Positions 44,563-53,731 are shown, counted from the stretch's first letter. The stretch: DNA of 64,000 nucleotides from DASCOT01 sp965197275 (GCA_965197275.1 CBDAMQ010000026.1:1-64000), one strand, 5' to 3'. Notes: generated by a model from the letters alone, not told the origin. Numbers and translations: made by a program.

Positions 44563-44940
44563 GTGTCCGACACCGGTCAACCTGAACGACAGCTCAGCAT
44601 CAAGACGCTGGGCCGTCCGTTCGCACCGTCCGTAGACTGGGAGATCTTCGAAGGCGAGGTACACGCGGCCGAGGTGGTGAGCGGTGATACGAGCGAACTC
44701 CGCGTGTACGACGTCGCCTTCCGTACGGGTGCGCGCACCGTCTGGCACTCGCACACGGTTGACCAGTTGTTGATCATCACCGCCGGCCACGGCATCGTCG
44801 CGACGCAGGAAGGGGAACATGAGGTACGCGCCGGTGATCTCGTTGTCGTGCCGGCGGACATGCGTCACTGGCACGGCGCGATGGTGGACACGGAGATGAC
44901 GCACCTGGCCGTGATGAACGAGGGAGAAGACGTGCTCTGA
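44563..44940 (+). CDS. Cupin-domain protein
   Basis: A 125-residue single cupin: RTVWHSHTVDQLLIITAGHG carries the first metal-binding motif (His-x-His and a downstream Gln), and VPADMRHWHGA gives the second. It starts at GTG 44563. Its stop overlaps the start of the Rieske oxygenase by one base (TGATG), so both are translated together. It could be a small dioxygenase or isomerase, or a binding protein acting on an intermediate of the same pathway. Confidence 0.82.
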   Translation: MSDTGQPERQLSIKTLGRPFAPSVDWEIFEGEVHAAEVVSGDTSELRVYDVAFRTGARTVWHSHTVDQLLIITAGHGIVATQEGEHEVRAGDLVVVPADMRHWHGAMVDTEMTHLAVMNEGEDVL

Positions 44941-45956
44941 TGCGCGCCGTGGCGTCGATACCGGCAGCCTGGTATCGGGAACCGGGGCAGCTGGCGCGGG
45001 AAAACGAGCGAGTCTTTGCCCCGGCGTGGCAATACATCGGATCGGCAGCGCCGGTCGAGGCTCCAGGCACGTACCTCGCTGCGGATCTTGCCGGATTGCC
45101 CATCGTGGTCACGCGCGACGCCGAAGGTGTGTTGCGCGGGCTGGTCAACGTTTGCCGGCATCGCGGCTCGGTGATCATGGAGGGGTGCGGCCAGGCGAGC
45201 ACCCTACAGTGCCGCTATCACGGCTGGAGCTATCGACTCGACGGGTCACTTCACGCCTCTCGGGGCGTGGAGATCGACCCTGATGAGGGGCAGCTGCCGC
45301 ACGTAGCCGTCGCCACCATCGGCGCGCTACTGTTCGCCTCAGCCGCCGGCACCGACGAAGCCAACGCTGCCACCCCGATGTTGCCCGAGCTGCTGGCGCC
45401 ATTCACCGCTCTCGTCAGCGACGTCTCCGGGCTCGACATGGCCCGGCTCGAGCGCCGGCAAAGCGTTCAGCACGAGGTCGCTGCTAACTGGAAGCTCGTG
45501 GCGGAGAATTTTATGGAGTGCTACCACTGCCCGCTCGTTCACCGCGACACGCTGCCCGACTACGGCGGACCGGACTACGTCGTGGAGGAGCACGGGATCC
45601 TGGTCACCCACCGGCTCGACCGGGACCGCTTCTCTTGGGCGTCACTCTTTCCCAATACACAGATCTCGGTGTTCGGGGATCACGGTGCCCTGGTGGCACG
45701 TCAGCTGGCACCGGATGGGGCGGACCGCACCCGAGTCACGCTCGACTATTGGTTCGAGCGCGGCACCGAGGAAGTCGAGGTGCGGGCATTCGTCGAATGG
45801 TTCGAGCGTGTCGTGGCGGAAGATCTTCCACTCTGCGCCTCGGTGCAGCGCGGGATCGACTCCAATGCACTCGAACGCGGCCTGCTTCACCCGCACCAGG
45901 AGCGTAGCGTGGTGGATTTTCAACGCCTGCTGATCGACGCGCTCCGAGAGGCGTGA
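44940..45956 (+). CDS. Rieske non-heme iron oxygenase, alpha subunit
   Basis: A 338-residue ring-hydroxylating-type oxygenase. The Rieske cluster is CRHRG (C72, H74) and CRYHGW (C91, H94). The mononuclear iron site is NWKLVAENFMECYHCPLVH with H196 and H201, and Glu193 in the bridging position. These enzymes hydroxylate or demethylate aromatic rings, quaternary amines and related substrates with electrons from a separate reductase. No ferredoxin or reductase gene is adjacent, so the electron donor must be encoded elsewhere. Upstream and downstream cupins both overlap it by a few bases, forming one coupled unit. Confidence 0.92.
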   Translation: MRAVASIPAAWYREPGQLARENERVFAPAWQYIGSAAPVEAPGTYLAADLAGLPIVVTRDAEGVLRGLVNVCRHRGSVIMEGCGQASTLQCRYHGWSYRLDGSLHASRGVEIDPDEGQLPHVAVATIGALLFASAAGTDEANAATPMLPELLAPFTALVSDVSGLDMARLERRQSVQHEVAANWKLVAENFMECYHCPLVHRDTLPDYGGPDYVVEEHGILVTHRLDRDRFSWASLFPNTQISVFGDHGALVARQLAPDGADRTRVTLDYWFERGTEEVEVRAFVEWFERVVAEDLPLCASVQRGIDSNALERGLLHPHQERSVVDFQRLLIDALREA

Positions 45957-46192
45957 CCGTGTCGGCTAACCTCCACTCTCATGCCGAGGCCGACCAGTGG
46001 TACTACGTCGTTCGTGGAGAGGTGTTGGTTCGGGTAGACGACGAGGAACAACTCTGCGGACCCGGTGCCGGCATCTTCATCCCCGCAGGCGCTCGGCACC
46101 GCGTTCACAACAACGGCACGGAGACCTGTGAGTTCCTCTGGGGGTTCAACTGCGGGGAGCTCAAGGACCTGACCTACGTCTGGCATGAGTAA
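45953..46192 (+). CDS. Short cupin-domain protein
   Basis: A 79-residue protein starting at GTG 45953, overlapping the Rieske stop by four bases. LHSHAEADQWYYVVRGEVLVRVDDEEQ and PAGARHRVHNNG are the two cupin motifs, with the first strands missing, so it is at the short end of the family. It ends in CGELKDLTYVWHE. Its place at the end of the operon suggests a role in the same pathway, such as a steering or tautomerising partner. Confidence 0.75.
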   Translation: MTVSANLHSHAEADQWYYVVRGEVLVRVDDEEQLCGPGAGIFIPAGARHRVHNNGTETCEFLWGFNCGELKDLTYVWHE

Positions 46193-46214
46193 CCGGAGTA
46201 CCGCAGGCACTCCT

Positions 46215-46243
46215 GGACCGCGATAGGCGCGCGGTCCGCGCCT
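46215..46243 (+). terminator. Overlapping alternative hairpins after the Rieske/cupin operon
   Basis: GGACCGCG-ataggcg-CGCGGTCC (46215-46222 with 46230-46237) is a perfect 8-bp stem. AGGCGCG-cggtc-CGCGCCT (46225-46231 with 46237-46243) is a competing perfect 7-bp stem. Only one can form at a time. The place, 22 bases after the last operon gene, suggests termination, but there is no strong T-tract. Confidence 0.4.
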
Positions 46244-46272
46244 GTCTCTGCGAGCGTGTCAGACTCTAGGCC

Positions 46273-46812
46273 ATGGACATCGTGGTTACCGAAGCCGAGC
46301 CAGAGGATGCCGCTGCGATCGCGGCCGTGCAGGTCGCTGGCGTACACGCCGCCTATTCAGGGGTCATCCCCGACGACCTCCTCTCCGCCGGAGATCTCGC
46401 GTTCCGCACGCGGCAGTGGCGAGGCTGGATCGAGCGTTCGCAAACCAGCACCTTCGTGACGCGTGACAACGATGAACTGACCGGATTCTGCACCCTGCAT
46501 CCGGCTGCCGAGCAGGGCGCCGATGGCCCGGTCGGTGAGGTCGCCGCGATCTACGTGCTGCCGACTCATTGGCGTCGCGGTCTGGGCCGTGTCCTCTGTG
46601 AGCGAGCTTTGGCCGAGGCGCAGGCGCGCGGGTTTGCCGAAGTCGTCCTCTGGGAGCTCGACTCCAACGAACGGGGCCGGCGTTTCTACGATGCGCTCGG
46701 CTTCCGGAGGGACGGCGTTACGCGGGTGTTCATCGAGCGTCCCGATGCCGTTGTGCACGAGGAGCGGTACCGTATCGTTACCCGTGCAGCACCGGGCAGG
46801 CCAGGCGGCTGA
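46273..46812 (+). CDS. GNAT-family N-acetyltransferase
   Basis: A 179-residue acetyltransferase with GEVAAIYVLPTHWRRGLGRVL, the acetyl-CoA pyrophosphate-binding motif (R-x-x-G-x-G/A), and VVLWELDSNERGRRFYDALGF, the C-terminal motif with the Tyr that often acts as a general acid. N-terminal EAEPEDAAAIAAVQVAGVHAA is a typical opening. The acceptor is unknown. The gene is separated from the Rieske operon by the hairpins at 46215-46243, so it is probably a separate transcription unit. It is convergent with the next gene. Confidence 0.88.
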   Translation: MDIVVTEAEPEDAAAIAAVQVAGVHAAYSGVIPDDLLSAGDLAFRTRQWRGWIERSQTSTFVTRDNDELTGFCTLHPAAEQGADGPVGEVAAIYVLPTHWRRGLGRVLCERALAEAQARGFAEVVLWELDSNERGRRFYDALGFRRDGVTRVFIERPDAVVHEERYRIVTRAAPGRPGG

Positions 46813-46844
46813 CACGCTGAGGTTCTCGTCGTCTCGCCGTTCTT

Positions 46845-46863
46845 GGTGGCGTTCGGCGCCACC
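46845..46863. terminator. Bidirectional terminator-like hairpin between convergent genes
   Basis: GGTGGCG-ttcgg-CGCCACC is a perfect 7-bp stem in the 52-base gap between the GNAT gene and the FAD oxidoreductase, ending one base before the latter's stop codon. It could serve both strands. Confidence 0.4.
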
Positions 46864-46864
46864 C

Positions 46865-48895
46865 CTATTGGGACGCCATCTCGTCTGTAGCGGCGGGGTC
46901 TCGCCGGGCGCGGCTCCGAACGAGGAGCTGCTCCCGAACCGCTCGATGCGCCTCGTCGATGGCCGAGTCGGTGTGTGTCGAGGCGGCGGCATCGGAGTTG
47001 GCGATGGAAATCCGACCGAATCGCCGGCTGCCGACCACGCACGGCCGGTCGTCGGGGGTGAACAGCGCCCACTCGATCGGATCGTCCAGGGTGTTGTAGC
47101 TGTAGGCGTATCCGTGCGGCCATCGATTCACGGTGATTGCCTCGATGTCCCGGGCCGGCTCGAAGCCCCCACCCTCCAGCATTCGACCGAGCTGGTCGCG
47201 GATGTTGCGCTCGAAGGTCTCGAAGCTGGTCGCCAGCAGATCTTCTCGCCCGGCTCGATGCTGCTCCTTCTTCGGGAGTCCCGGGGCGCAAGGCACCCTG
47301 GTCATGTGCAGGATCATCGGGTCATCAGGCGATCGTGAAGGCTCGTAGTCACCGAACTGTATCGACCGGCCGAGGCTGGCGCCGCTGTGATACATCCCCG
47401 GCGCGGATACCCGTGAGATGCCCAGGTTGGTGAAGGACGTCCAATCTCGAATGAGGACGTTGGTGTAGACCAGCGGCATCTTGACGCCATACTTGAGCGC
47501 CACCTTCTGCTCGTCGGACATCTCGGGGCATAGTTCCGGAATGATCCCGTTGTAGCAGCCCATCACACAGTGACGCGCCCGTACCTTCTCGGCCTTGCCA
47601 CCACGTACATAGGTAATCTCGACCTCGCGGGCCACATCAGGATCGCCCAGGTGCCGGGCGGAGACGCCCATGCTGTTGAGGCGAATCCGGGCGTCGGAGC
47701 CATCGCGGTCAATGCGGTCGTACCTGAGGCGCGACGTCATCGAGTCTTCCAGCGTAGTACCCGGAAGCGCGTCGGGGATCATGGCGCGAACCAGCAGCCG
47801 GGCCAGGGTCGCGTTGCCGTCGGGAAAGTGGATGTCCGGTCGCTCATCCCACTCGTTCTCGCGTCCGTGTTGTCCCCCGCCGATGTGGGCCAGGGGGCCT
47901 ACCGGAGAGAGGGGCGCGAGGTTCATTCCCTGGAATCCTGGATAGCCCTGGGCCCATCCGTAAAGCGCCGGATGGCCGTCGATACCGACGCAAAAGCTGC
48001 CCTTCGGGCGGTCGTCGAAGAACGGGATCACATCGGGGTGAACCTTGGCCAGATCGAGGAGGAAGTCTCGATAGCTGATCCGCGCCAGGCGCTCCTTCTT
48101 GTCGGCATCCGACAGCCCGGGCATGTAGTCGGGGTTCGCCGCGTCGTCGTAGAGCCGCGCGATGTCTCGCTGCGCCTCCGCAGACATCGGGGTCTGGGCG
48201 AGCCAGTCCGGCCATCCACCAGATTGGCCACCGGATTGCCCACCGCGTCCCATCACCAGCCGATCCTCACCGAACACCTCTTTGCCGAAGAACGTGGCGT
48301 TGCCGAGGCCCAGCGATCGGTAGAACCGCCTACCCGCAGCGCTGGTGGCGTTCGCACTGTCGATGTCGATGCCGACAGCAGCGAGGAGCGTCCTGCAGAC
48401 GGCGCTGTAGTGGCCCACGGACTCGAGATACGACGTGCCGCCGTTGAGCATCAGCGTGCGGCCGCGGTAGGTCATCTCGTTGCGCTTGGCGTGGCCGCCG
48501 AAGTCGTCGTGGTTGTCGAGCACCAGCACACGGGCGCCGGGACCAGCCGAGGTGAGGAAGAAATAGGCCGCCGAGAGGCCGCTCAGCCCGCCGCCGACGA
48601 CCACGCAGTCGTACGTCTCGCCGGTGTCGACAGCATCGGTCCAGGCGGTCCCGTCGCGCAGCGCATGGCCGGCTTCGAACGAGCCGGGGTGGCTGCCGCG
48701 CATTCCGGTCAGGGCGGGTGGGTAGTACTCCTGCGATAGGGACGCATGGGGTGATCCCTCGCGCGCCGACAGCCAGCCGGGTGCAATCAGCGACCCCCCG
48801 ATGGCAACCCCTACGCCATTGACGAAGTCGCGCCGGGTGATATCCCGGTGCATCCCGAGATCACGATCGTCACTGTTGGACGTAGTGCCTGACAT
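46865..48895 (-). CDS. Tat-exported FAD oxidoreductase, spermidine-dehydrogenase-like
   Basis: About 676 residues. ITRRDFVNGVGVAIGGSLIAPG is a Tat signal near residues 18-40. The FAD-binding motif CVVVGGGLSGLSAAYFF is near residue 100, followed by VLVLDNHDDFGGHAKRNEM. This pattern, the length and the C-terminal NRWPHGYAYSYNTLDD fit the spermidine dehydrogenase-like NAD(P)-binding flavoproteins. The protein would oxidise an amine or related substrate in the periplasm. ATG 48895 is set by GGAGAG nearby; the longer frame to 49078 is not needed. An asymmetric repeat GQSGGQSGG occurs near residue 220. Confidence 0.83.
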   Translation of the reverse strand: MSGTTSNSDDRDLGMHRDITRRDFVNGVGVAIGGSLIAPGWLSAREGSPHASLSQEYYPPALTGMRGSHPGSFEAGHALRDGTAWTDAVDTGETYDCVVVGGGLSGLSAAYFFLTSAGPGARVLVLDNHDDFGGHAKRNEMTYRGRTLMLNGGTSYLESVGHYSAVCRTLLAAVGIDIDSANATSAAGRRFYRSLGLGNATFFGKEVFGEDRLVMGRGGQSGGQSGGWPDWLAQTPMSAEAQRDIARLYDDAANPDYMPGLSDADKKERLARISYRDFLLDLAKVHPDVIPFFDDRPKGSFCVGIDGHPALYGWAQGYPGFQGMNLAPLSPVGPLAHIGGGQHGRENEWDERPDIHFPDGNATLARLLVRAMIPDALPGTTLEDSMTSRLRYDRIDRDGSDARIRLNSMGVSARHLGDPDVAREVEITYVRGGKAEKVRARHCVMGCYNGIIPELCPEMSDEQKVALKYGVKMPLVYTNVLIRDWTSFTNLGISRVSAPGMYHSGASLGRSIQFGDYEPSRSPDDPMILHMTRVPCAPGLPKKEQHRAGREDLLATSFETFERNIRDQLGRMLEGGGFEPARDIEAITVNRWPHGYAYSYNTLDDPIEWALFTPDDRPCVVGSRRFGRISIANSDAAASTHTDSAIDEAHRAVREQLLVRSRARRDPAATDEMASQ

Positions 48896-49134
48896 AGCCT
48901 CTCCGGATTCTCGAAGGCGGGAGTTGCACCGAACGCCGACTCTTCTCGGGTCCGGCCCATGCGTGCTAGTAGCTAACTCTGCCGGTCCGGAGCCCGATGT
49001 CAACCTCGCCGGAGCGCACTGAAGTGATTGTTCGGGCTCCGAATCGCCCGAGCGGCACGAACCACTATCGGCGGACAAGGGTCTGTCGACGGTGGCTTGG
49101 TCTACATCCTCCGAGAGCCGGACGACGGTTGGCC
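48896..49134. other. Intergenic stretch between two flavoprotein genes
   Basis: About 240 bases without a credible gene. Promoter elements for the 46865 gene would be here. Nothing else is recognisable. Confidence 0.4.
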
Positions 49135-50340
49135 TCAGGCGAAACGCTCGGGACGGTATGGGCGTAGTGCGTCCGTCCCGTCGTCGCTGAGGAGCTCACG
49201 ACTGATCAATTGCCCCATGATCGGTGCCAGCGTCACGCCGCTGTGCATGACGGCGAGATATATATGCGCGGAGCCGGGCACGTAGCCGACGATTGGCAAG
49301 CCGTCCGACGGCATCGGACGGAATCCGAGCGTGAGTCGATCGAGTTCGGCGTCCCGGGCGCCCTGCATGACATGGCCGACGCGCTCGAGGATGCGCGTGC
49401 CATGCTCCTGGCGCATCGCTTGGTCGGGGAAATCGCCTGTCTGGCGGAGGATCTGCTCGTGGTCCGGCGTTTCGGGTGGCACATCGCTGTCGGCACCTAC
49501 GATGCGTCCGTCAGGGAACTGTTTGAAGTGCACCCCGGGTGCGTAATGCACGGCGCTGAACAACGTACGGACGGGCTTGGTGTGAGCGAGGATGCCGGGA
49601 GCGTGATCGAGTGGCGGCCGGTAGCCGGCGCCGGACGTCAGCCCGCCGCTGTCGACGCCCGCAGCGACGACTACCCGGTCAAGACGGTGGTCACCTGTCG
49701 TCGTCGCAGCGACAAGTTGACCGTTTTGCATGCGCAGTTCGGTCACGTCACAGGGCAGGTTGATTTCGACGCCATGGCCCCGGGCCGCGTGCAGCAGCCG
49801 GTTCGTGGTTGCTACCGGATCGAGGTGGCCGTCGACGCCGCAATGAAGCGCGATCTCGAACTCGCCGGGCGATATCTGTGGCGCGATGGTGGAAAAGGCG
49901 GACGACGTCAGCGACTCCAGTGGGTAGTCAGGCGACGATACGGCTGCTTGCAGTGCGCGCAACTCGGCCACCGCTTGCTCTTGTGCGGCGCCCCCGCGCT
50001 CCCACATCAGGACCCCGCCCCAGCTGATTTGCAGGTCGTACTGCAAGTCGAGATCGCGCCAGGCGCGGAGGCTGCGACGTCGGAGCCGGTGATAATCGGC
50101 GTTGTCGGTCATCGCGTTGATCCACGCGAAGCTCTTGGAGGTGGCGCCGGCGGCTGCAGCTTCCCGTTCGAAGAGCGTGACCTCGGCGCCGGCCTTGGCC
50201 AGATGGAGGGAAATCGAGGCTCCGACGATCCCGCCGCCCACGACTCCGACCCGCGGCCGTACCTGCCCCACTAGCGACGAGCACGGCAACGCCAATGCTG
50301 CCGTGCCAGCAAGGCGCTTCAGGAACGCCCGACGCTTCAT
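49135..50340 (-). CDS. FAD-dependent oxidoreductase of the D-amino acid/glycine oxidase (DAO) family, Tat-exported
   Basis: A 401-residue protein starting MKRRAFLKRLAGTAALALP, a Tat-like signal. RPRVGVVGGGIVGASISLHLAKAGAEVTLFERE is split across residues ~28-60 and is the DAO dinucleotide motif; ATSKSFAWINAM follows. Near the C-terminus, LGFRPMPSDGLPIVGYVPG and YLAVMHSGVTLAPIMGQLIS are the second FAD-binding and helix motifs of the family. Typical substrates are D-amino acids, sarcosine or proline. It is exported like its neighbour and is read in the same direction. Confidence 0.88.
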   Translation of the reverse strand: MKRRAFLKRLAGTAALALPCSSLVGQVRPRVGVVGGGIVGASISLHLAKAGAEVTLFEREAAAAGATSKSFAWINAMTDNADYHRLRRRSLRAWRDLDLQYDLQISWGGVLMWERGGAAQEQAVAELRALQAAVSSPDYPLESLTSSAFSTIAPQISPGEFEIALHCGVDGHLDPVATTNRLLHAARGHGVEINLPCDVTELRMQNGQLVAATTTGDHRLDRVVVAAGVDSGGLTSGAGYRPPLDHAPGILAHTKPVRTLFSAVHYAPGVHFKQFPDGRIVGADSDVPPETPDHEQILRQTGDFPDQAMRQEHGTRILERVGHVMQGARDAELDRLTLGFRPMPSDGLPIVGYVPGSAHIYLAVMHSGVTLAPIMGQLISRELLSDDGTDALRPYRPERFA

Positions 50341-50607
50341 AGCATCCCTCCGGTCCTGGTGTCTTTACAGCGAGCCCCGCCTGACGGCGGCCAGTTCTGA
50401 TTCTAGCCCCTTCAACGACACGCGCCAGCAAGCGCGATTTCACCGTCCGGGCGTGCCGCCGAAGACTCTTTTGAGAAGACCAGGGCGGCTAGGTGTAGCG
50501 AATTGACTGAAGCCCGTCTCCCCTGGAAGGAACCAGCCGGCGATAGTAGGTTGTCGCGGGGTGGGCCGGAGGCAAGCCGTCCCAGGCTTCAGGGAGAGGA
50601 GGTCCAG

Positions 50608-51018
50608 GTGACCGTCAAGGAAGACCGCATTGAAGAGGCGCTCCAACGAGTCAACAGCGAGTTCGAGAAGGCGCTCGATGGGACCATCGCGGCGGATCTC
50701 ATCACCAACGCTCAGCTGGTTTGGAGAAGGGCCTTCGGGCAGACCGTCGAGTTTGGCATCAATAGACGCGGCAACAACCATTTCCGCAAGTTAGACAACA
50801 AACGATACATACTCCGGCATGCTCGCTTGATCGCGCGAATCGTCCGCCATCTCCGGTTCGACGCGAACGCCGCGAAGGTCTCCGAGCCGATGATGAAGGA
50901 TGCGGTCGACCTGGTGATCCAGCAAGCTCGATTCGGGAACTGCCCAGAAGACGACCAGTCGAACGTGCCGGGGCGCAATTGCGAGGGTTACCAGGGCAAG
51001 GATAGCCTCGACGTCTGA
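50608..51018 (+). CDS. Hypothetical protein, small and charged
   Basis: About 136 residues without a signal peptide. GTG 50608 is chosen because GAGAGGAGG precedes it; the open frame extends to 50503 but begins with out-of-family sequence. EEALQRVNSEFEKALDGTIAADLI is strongly helical, followed by RRAFGQTVEFGINRRGNN and RHARLIARIVRHLRF. I cannot name a family. It is followed after 7 bases by the membrane kinase gene, so the two are probably co-expressed and may interact. Confidence 0.5.
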   Translation: MTVKEDRIEEALQRVNSEFEKALDGTIAADLITNAQLVWRRAFGQTVEFGINRRGNNHFRKLDNKRYILRHARLIARIVRHLRFDANAAKVSEPMMKDAVDLVIQQARFGNCPEDDQSNVPGRNCEGYQGKDSLDV

Positions 51019-51025
51019 CGCGCGC

Positions 51026-53731
51026 GTGAATGAAGGGGGTCCGTCGCCGGCAGAAGCGTCAGACGGAGCCAGAGGAGTTGCGGACTCCTGGCCGCGCATC
51101 GTCGTAGCCCTCGCGCTCCTCAAGGTCGTCGTTGGCCTGCTCGCTGGCGGTTCGCTGCTCTTCTGGCTCGAAGAGCCGTTCGCCACCCGGGTGCCGTACC
51201 TGGTGGCCGCCGCGCTGGCGTTCACTGCCGGGGCGTTCGTCCTGCTGCCGAGCGGTAGGACGAATCCCGCCGCCCGCTACCTCGGGATCGTGCTACTGCT
51301 GGCGGCTACTACCTACGCCAACGCCACGATCGCATGGGCGACTTCTGCGATGGCTTCGGCGGGCTTCCCCAACTCGTTCGCTTACCTACAGCTCAGCGCC
51401 TTCTCCCCCTACTTCCTGTGGAGATTCGCAGACGTATTCCCTCGGGATACGCCCCTGGGTCGGCCCGCAAAGCTCCTGCGCGCTCTCACTCGCGCCTCGC
51501 TGGCGCTGGCGTTGGTGCTGATCACCGCGAATGCTTTGATGGCTGTGGGACCCGTGGTCCCGGCGCTCAGCGAGGCCGGGCCGCTAGGGTGGCTGCGCAG
51601 ACGAGCGGAAGGCACGTACTACTGGGCCGCGGTGTTCGTCCCGACGCTGTCGGCCTTGGGTTTCCTGATCTGGAAGACGCGCCGTGCCAGAGCTCCCGAA
51701 CGGACGAGAAGTCTCGCGCTCAGCGCGGCGATCCTCCTGGGCGCCGCCCCAGTTCTGCTGGTAACCATCGGGGAGGCTTTCTCCGAGACCATCCGGAGTC
51801 TCTTCGATCATCCCACCAGCGCTTTCTACACCCAGCTGGTCATGGACGTGACCATCCTCACCATCCCGTTCTCAACCGCGTACGCCGTCCTGCGGCACAA
51901 GGTCATCGACGTTCGCCTGGTGGTCAGAAAAGCGATCCAGTACACGCTGGCGCGATACATCCTGATCGCAGGAACACTGCTCCCGCTCACCGCCATGATC
52001 GCGTTTCTGTACGTACAGCGCGATCAAACGGTGGCCCAGCTCATCACCGGCGCGAGATCTTTGAGTCTGGGCGGCCTCAGCGCCACGGCGCTCGTGGCTT
52101 TGCGTTTTCGCAGATCCTGGCTGGATAGTCTCGATCGGCGTTTCTTTCGCGAGATCCATAACCTGCGGCAAGTCCTAGACGACTTCGCGGAACTGAATCG
52201 CAACTCGCGCAGCACCCGAGATCTCGCGCTGGCCGTGGCGCAGGCGCTCAACAACGCTCTCCACCTCGACCGGATTGCGGTCCTCTTTCCGGATCCCTTC
52301 GGCGGTGCCTATCTGACGCCGGAGGGGACTACGACCACGTTGCCGGTTGCGGCTCTGAGCGATGTTCCAGCAGCGATTGGGGCGCTTCTCGCGGATTCGA
52401 CCGAGCCGTTGATCTACGACGGGGAAAGAGCCGATCGTCGCCTCGCCTCCGTCCCTCCGGACGACTTGAACTGGCTGGGCGATTCCGGCTACCGACTGTT
52501 GGTGCCTATTCACACCCATCGCGGAGCGCTGACTGGCGCCATCTGTCTAGGAGAGAAACGCAGCGACCTACCCTTCAGCCAGGAAGACCGCAAATTGCTG
52601 CTGGCAGTTGCCGAGAAGTGCTCAGAGATCCTCGAGGTGCGGTTCCTGGGACCTTCGGCAGACCCTGGCCTCGCGACCGCAGCGCCAACCTTGATTCCCG
52701 GCGAGTCAGCCACATCCGGCAGCCTACAAGAGACCCGGCGGGCGACGGCGAGCTCGGCGCAGATGGCGCTCGAATGCACCTCGTGTGGGCGCATCGCGGC
52801 AAGCCGGACCAAGGATTGTGCCCACTGCAACAGCAGGCTGAAGAAGCTCGAGATACCGCGGGTCGTGAACGGCAAGTTCGAGCTCCTCGAGCGCATTGGC
52901 CGCGGCGGGATGGGTGTCGTTTATCGTGCGTCGGACCTGATGCTGGGTCGCGACGTGGCGCTGAAGACGTTGCCGAAGCTCTCGAGACGTCTCTCCAGCC
53001 GCTTGCGACAGGAGGCCCGGGCGATAGCCCGTGTGAAGCACCCGAACCTGGCGACGATCCATGGTGCGGAGACCTGGCGACGCATTCCCATTCTGGTGCT
53101 CGAATACCTGCCGGGAGGAACTCTGAGCGACAGAATCGCGCGCGGACCTCTGGCGCCGGACGAAGCTGCACGGATTCTCACCAAGATTGCCGACGCTCTC
53201 GTCGCCATCCACGCGACCGGTCTGTTGCACAGGGATGTAAAGCCGAGCAACGTGGGGTTCCTCGACGGCGAGCCTCAACTCATGGACTTCGGTGTCGCCA
53301 AGCTCATGTTCGAGAGTGGCCCGTTCGTCGGCTCCGAACCCCCACCGGCCTCACCGCCGCCCATCTCCCGGAGGCAACGGAGAGGACAGGCCACGCGCTC
53401 AGTCGCGGGCACGCCCTTATACATGTCGCCGGAAGCGCTGAGCGGCAGGCGTCCGGATTTCGACTTCGATACCTGGAGCACGTGCGTCACTTTCTTCGAA
53501 GCCCTGACGGGGGAGCATCCGTTTCTGGCGGAGGATCGGGCGGCCACGCGCCACCGCATCCTGTCAGTCCTGGCTCGACGCCTGGACGAGTTCGATCGCG
53601 ACTACGCCGCCGAGCTGCACAGGTTCTTCGAGCGCGCCTTCTCGCGCCGGCGTGATCAGCGACCGACGACGGCCACGGTTCTCAGGGATCAGCTGGCAGG
53701 ACTGCAGTCGCTGGTGAACCAAGCCAGCTAG
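51026..53731 (+). CDS. Membrane protein with GAF domain, zinc ribbon and C-terminal serine/threonine kinase
   Basis: A 901-residue protein. About eight hydrophobic segments (residues ~22-350) end in LRHKVIDVRLVVRKAIQYTLARY, a linker seen in membrane sensor kinases. A GAF-like domain (about 385-540) follows, then a two-Cys-pair zinc ribbon (CTSCGR...CAHC, about 582-600), and last a kinase domain (about 614-895) with GRGGMGVVYRA, DVALKTL, HRDVKPSN and MDFGVAKL. Kinases are usually N-terminal in bacterial receptors; here the sensor is in front. The architecture suggests cytosolic ligand or redox sensing coupled to phosphorylation. It starts at GTG 51026. Confidence 0.82.
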   Translation: MNEGGPSPAEASDGARGVADSWPRIVVALALLKVVVGLLAGGSLLFWLEEPFATRVPYLVAAALAFTAGAFVLLPSGRTNPAARYLGIVLLLAATTYANATIAWATSAMASAGFPNSFAYLQLSAFSPYFLWRFADVFPRDTPLGRPAKLLRALTRASLALALVLITANALMAVGPVVPALSEAGPLGWLRRRAEGTYYWAAVFVPTLSALGFLIWKTRRARAPERTRSLALSAAILLGAAPVLLVTIGEAFSETIRSLFDHPTSAFYTQLVMDVTILTIPFSTAYAVLRHKVIDVRLVVRKAIQYTLARYILIAGTLLPLTAMIAFLYVQRDQTVAQLITGARSLSLGGLSATALVALRFRRSWLDSLDRRFFREIHNLRQVLDDFAELNRNSRSTRDLALAVAQALNNALHLDRIAVLFPDPFGGAYLTPEGTTTTLPVAALSDVPAAIGALLADSTEPLIYDGERADRRLASVPPDDLNWLGDSGYRLLVPIHTHRGALTGAICLGEKRSDLPFSQEDRKLLLAVAEKCSEILEVRFLGPSADPGLATAAPTLIPGESATSGSLQETRRATASSAQMALECTSCGRIAASRTKDCAHCNSRLKKLEIPRVVNGKFELLERIGRGGMGVVYRASDLMLGRDVALKTLPKLSRRLSSRLRQEARAIARVKHPNLATIHGAETWRRIPILVLEYLPGGTLSDRIARGPLAPDEAARILTKIADALVAIHATGLLHRDVKPSNVGFLDGEPQLMDFGVAKLMFESGPFVGSEPPPASPPPISRRQRRGQATRSVAGTPLYMSPEALSGRRPDFDFDTWSTCVTFFEALTGEHPFLAEDRAATRHRILSVLARRLDEFDRDYAAELHRFFERAFSRRRDQRPTTATVLRDQLAGLQSLVNQAS

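Noticed and set aside
42814..44904. A 696-codon minus-strand open frame opposite the IorA, dehydrogenase and cupin genes
   Set aside because: It is antisense to several genes with clear motifs, has no family-like sequence and is a product of high GC at third codon positions.
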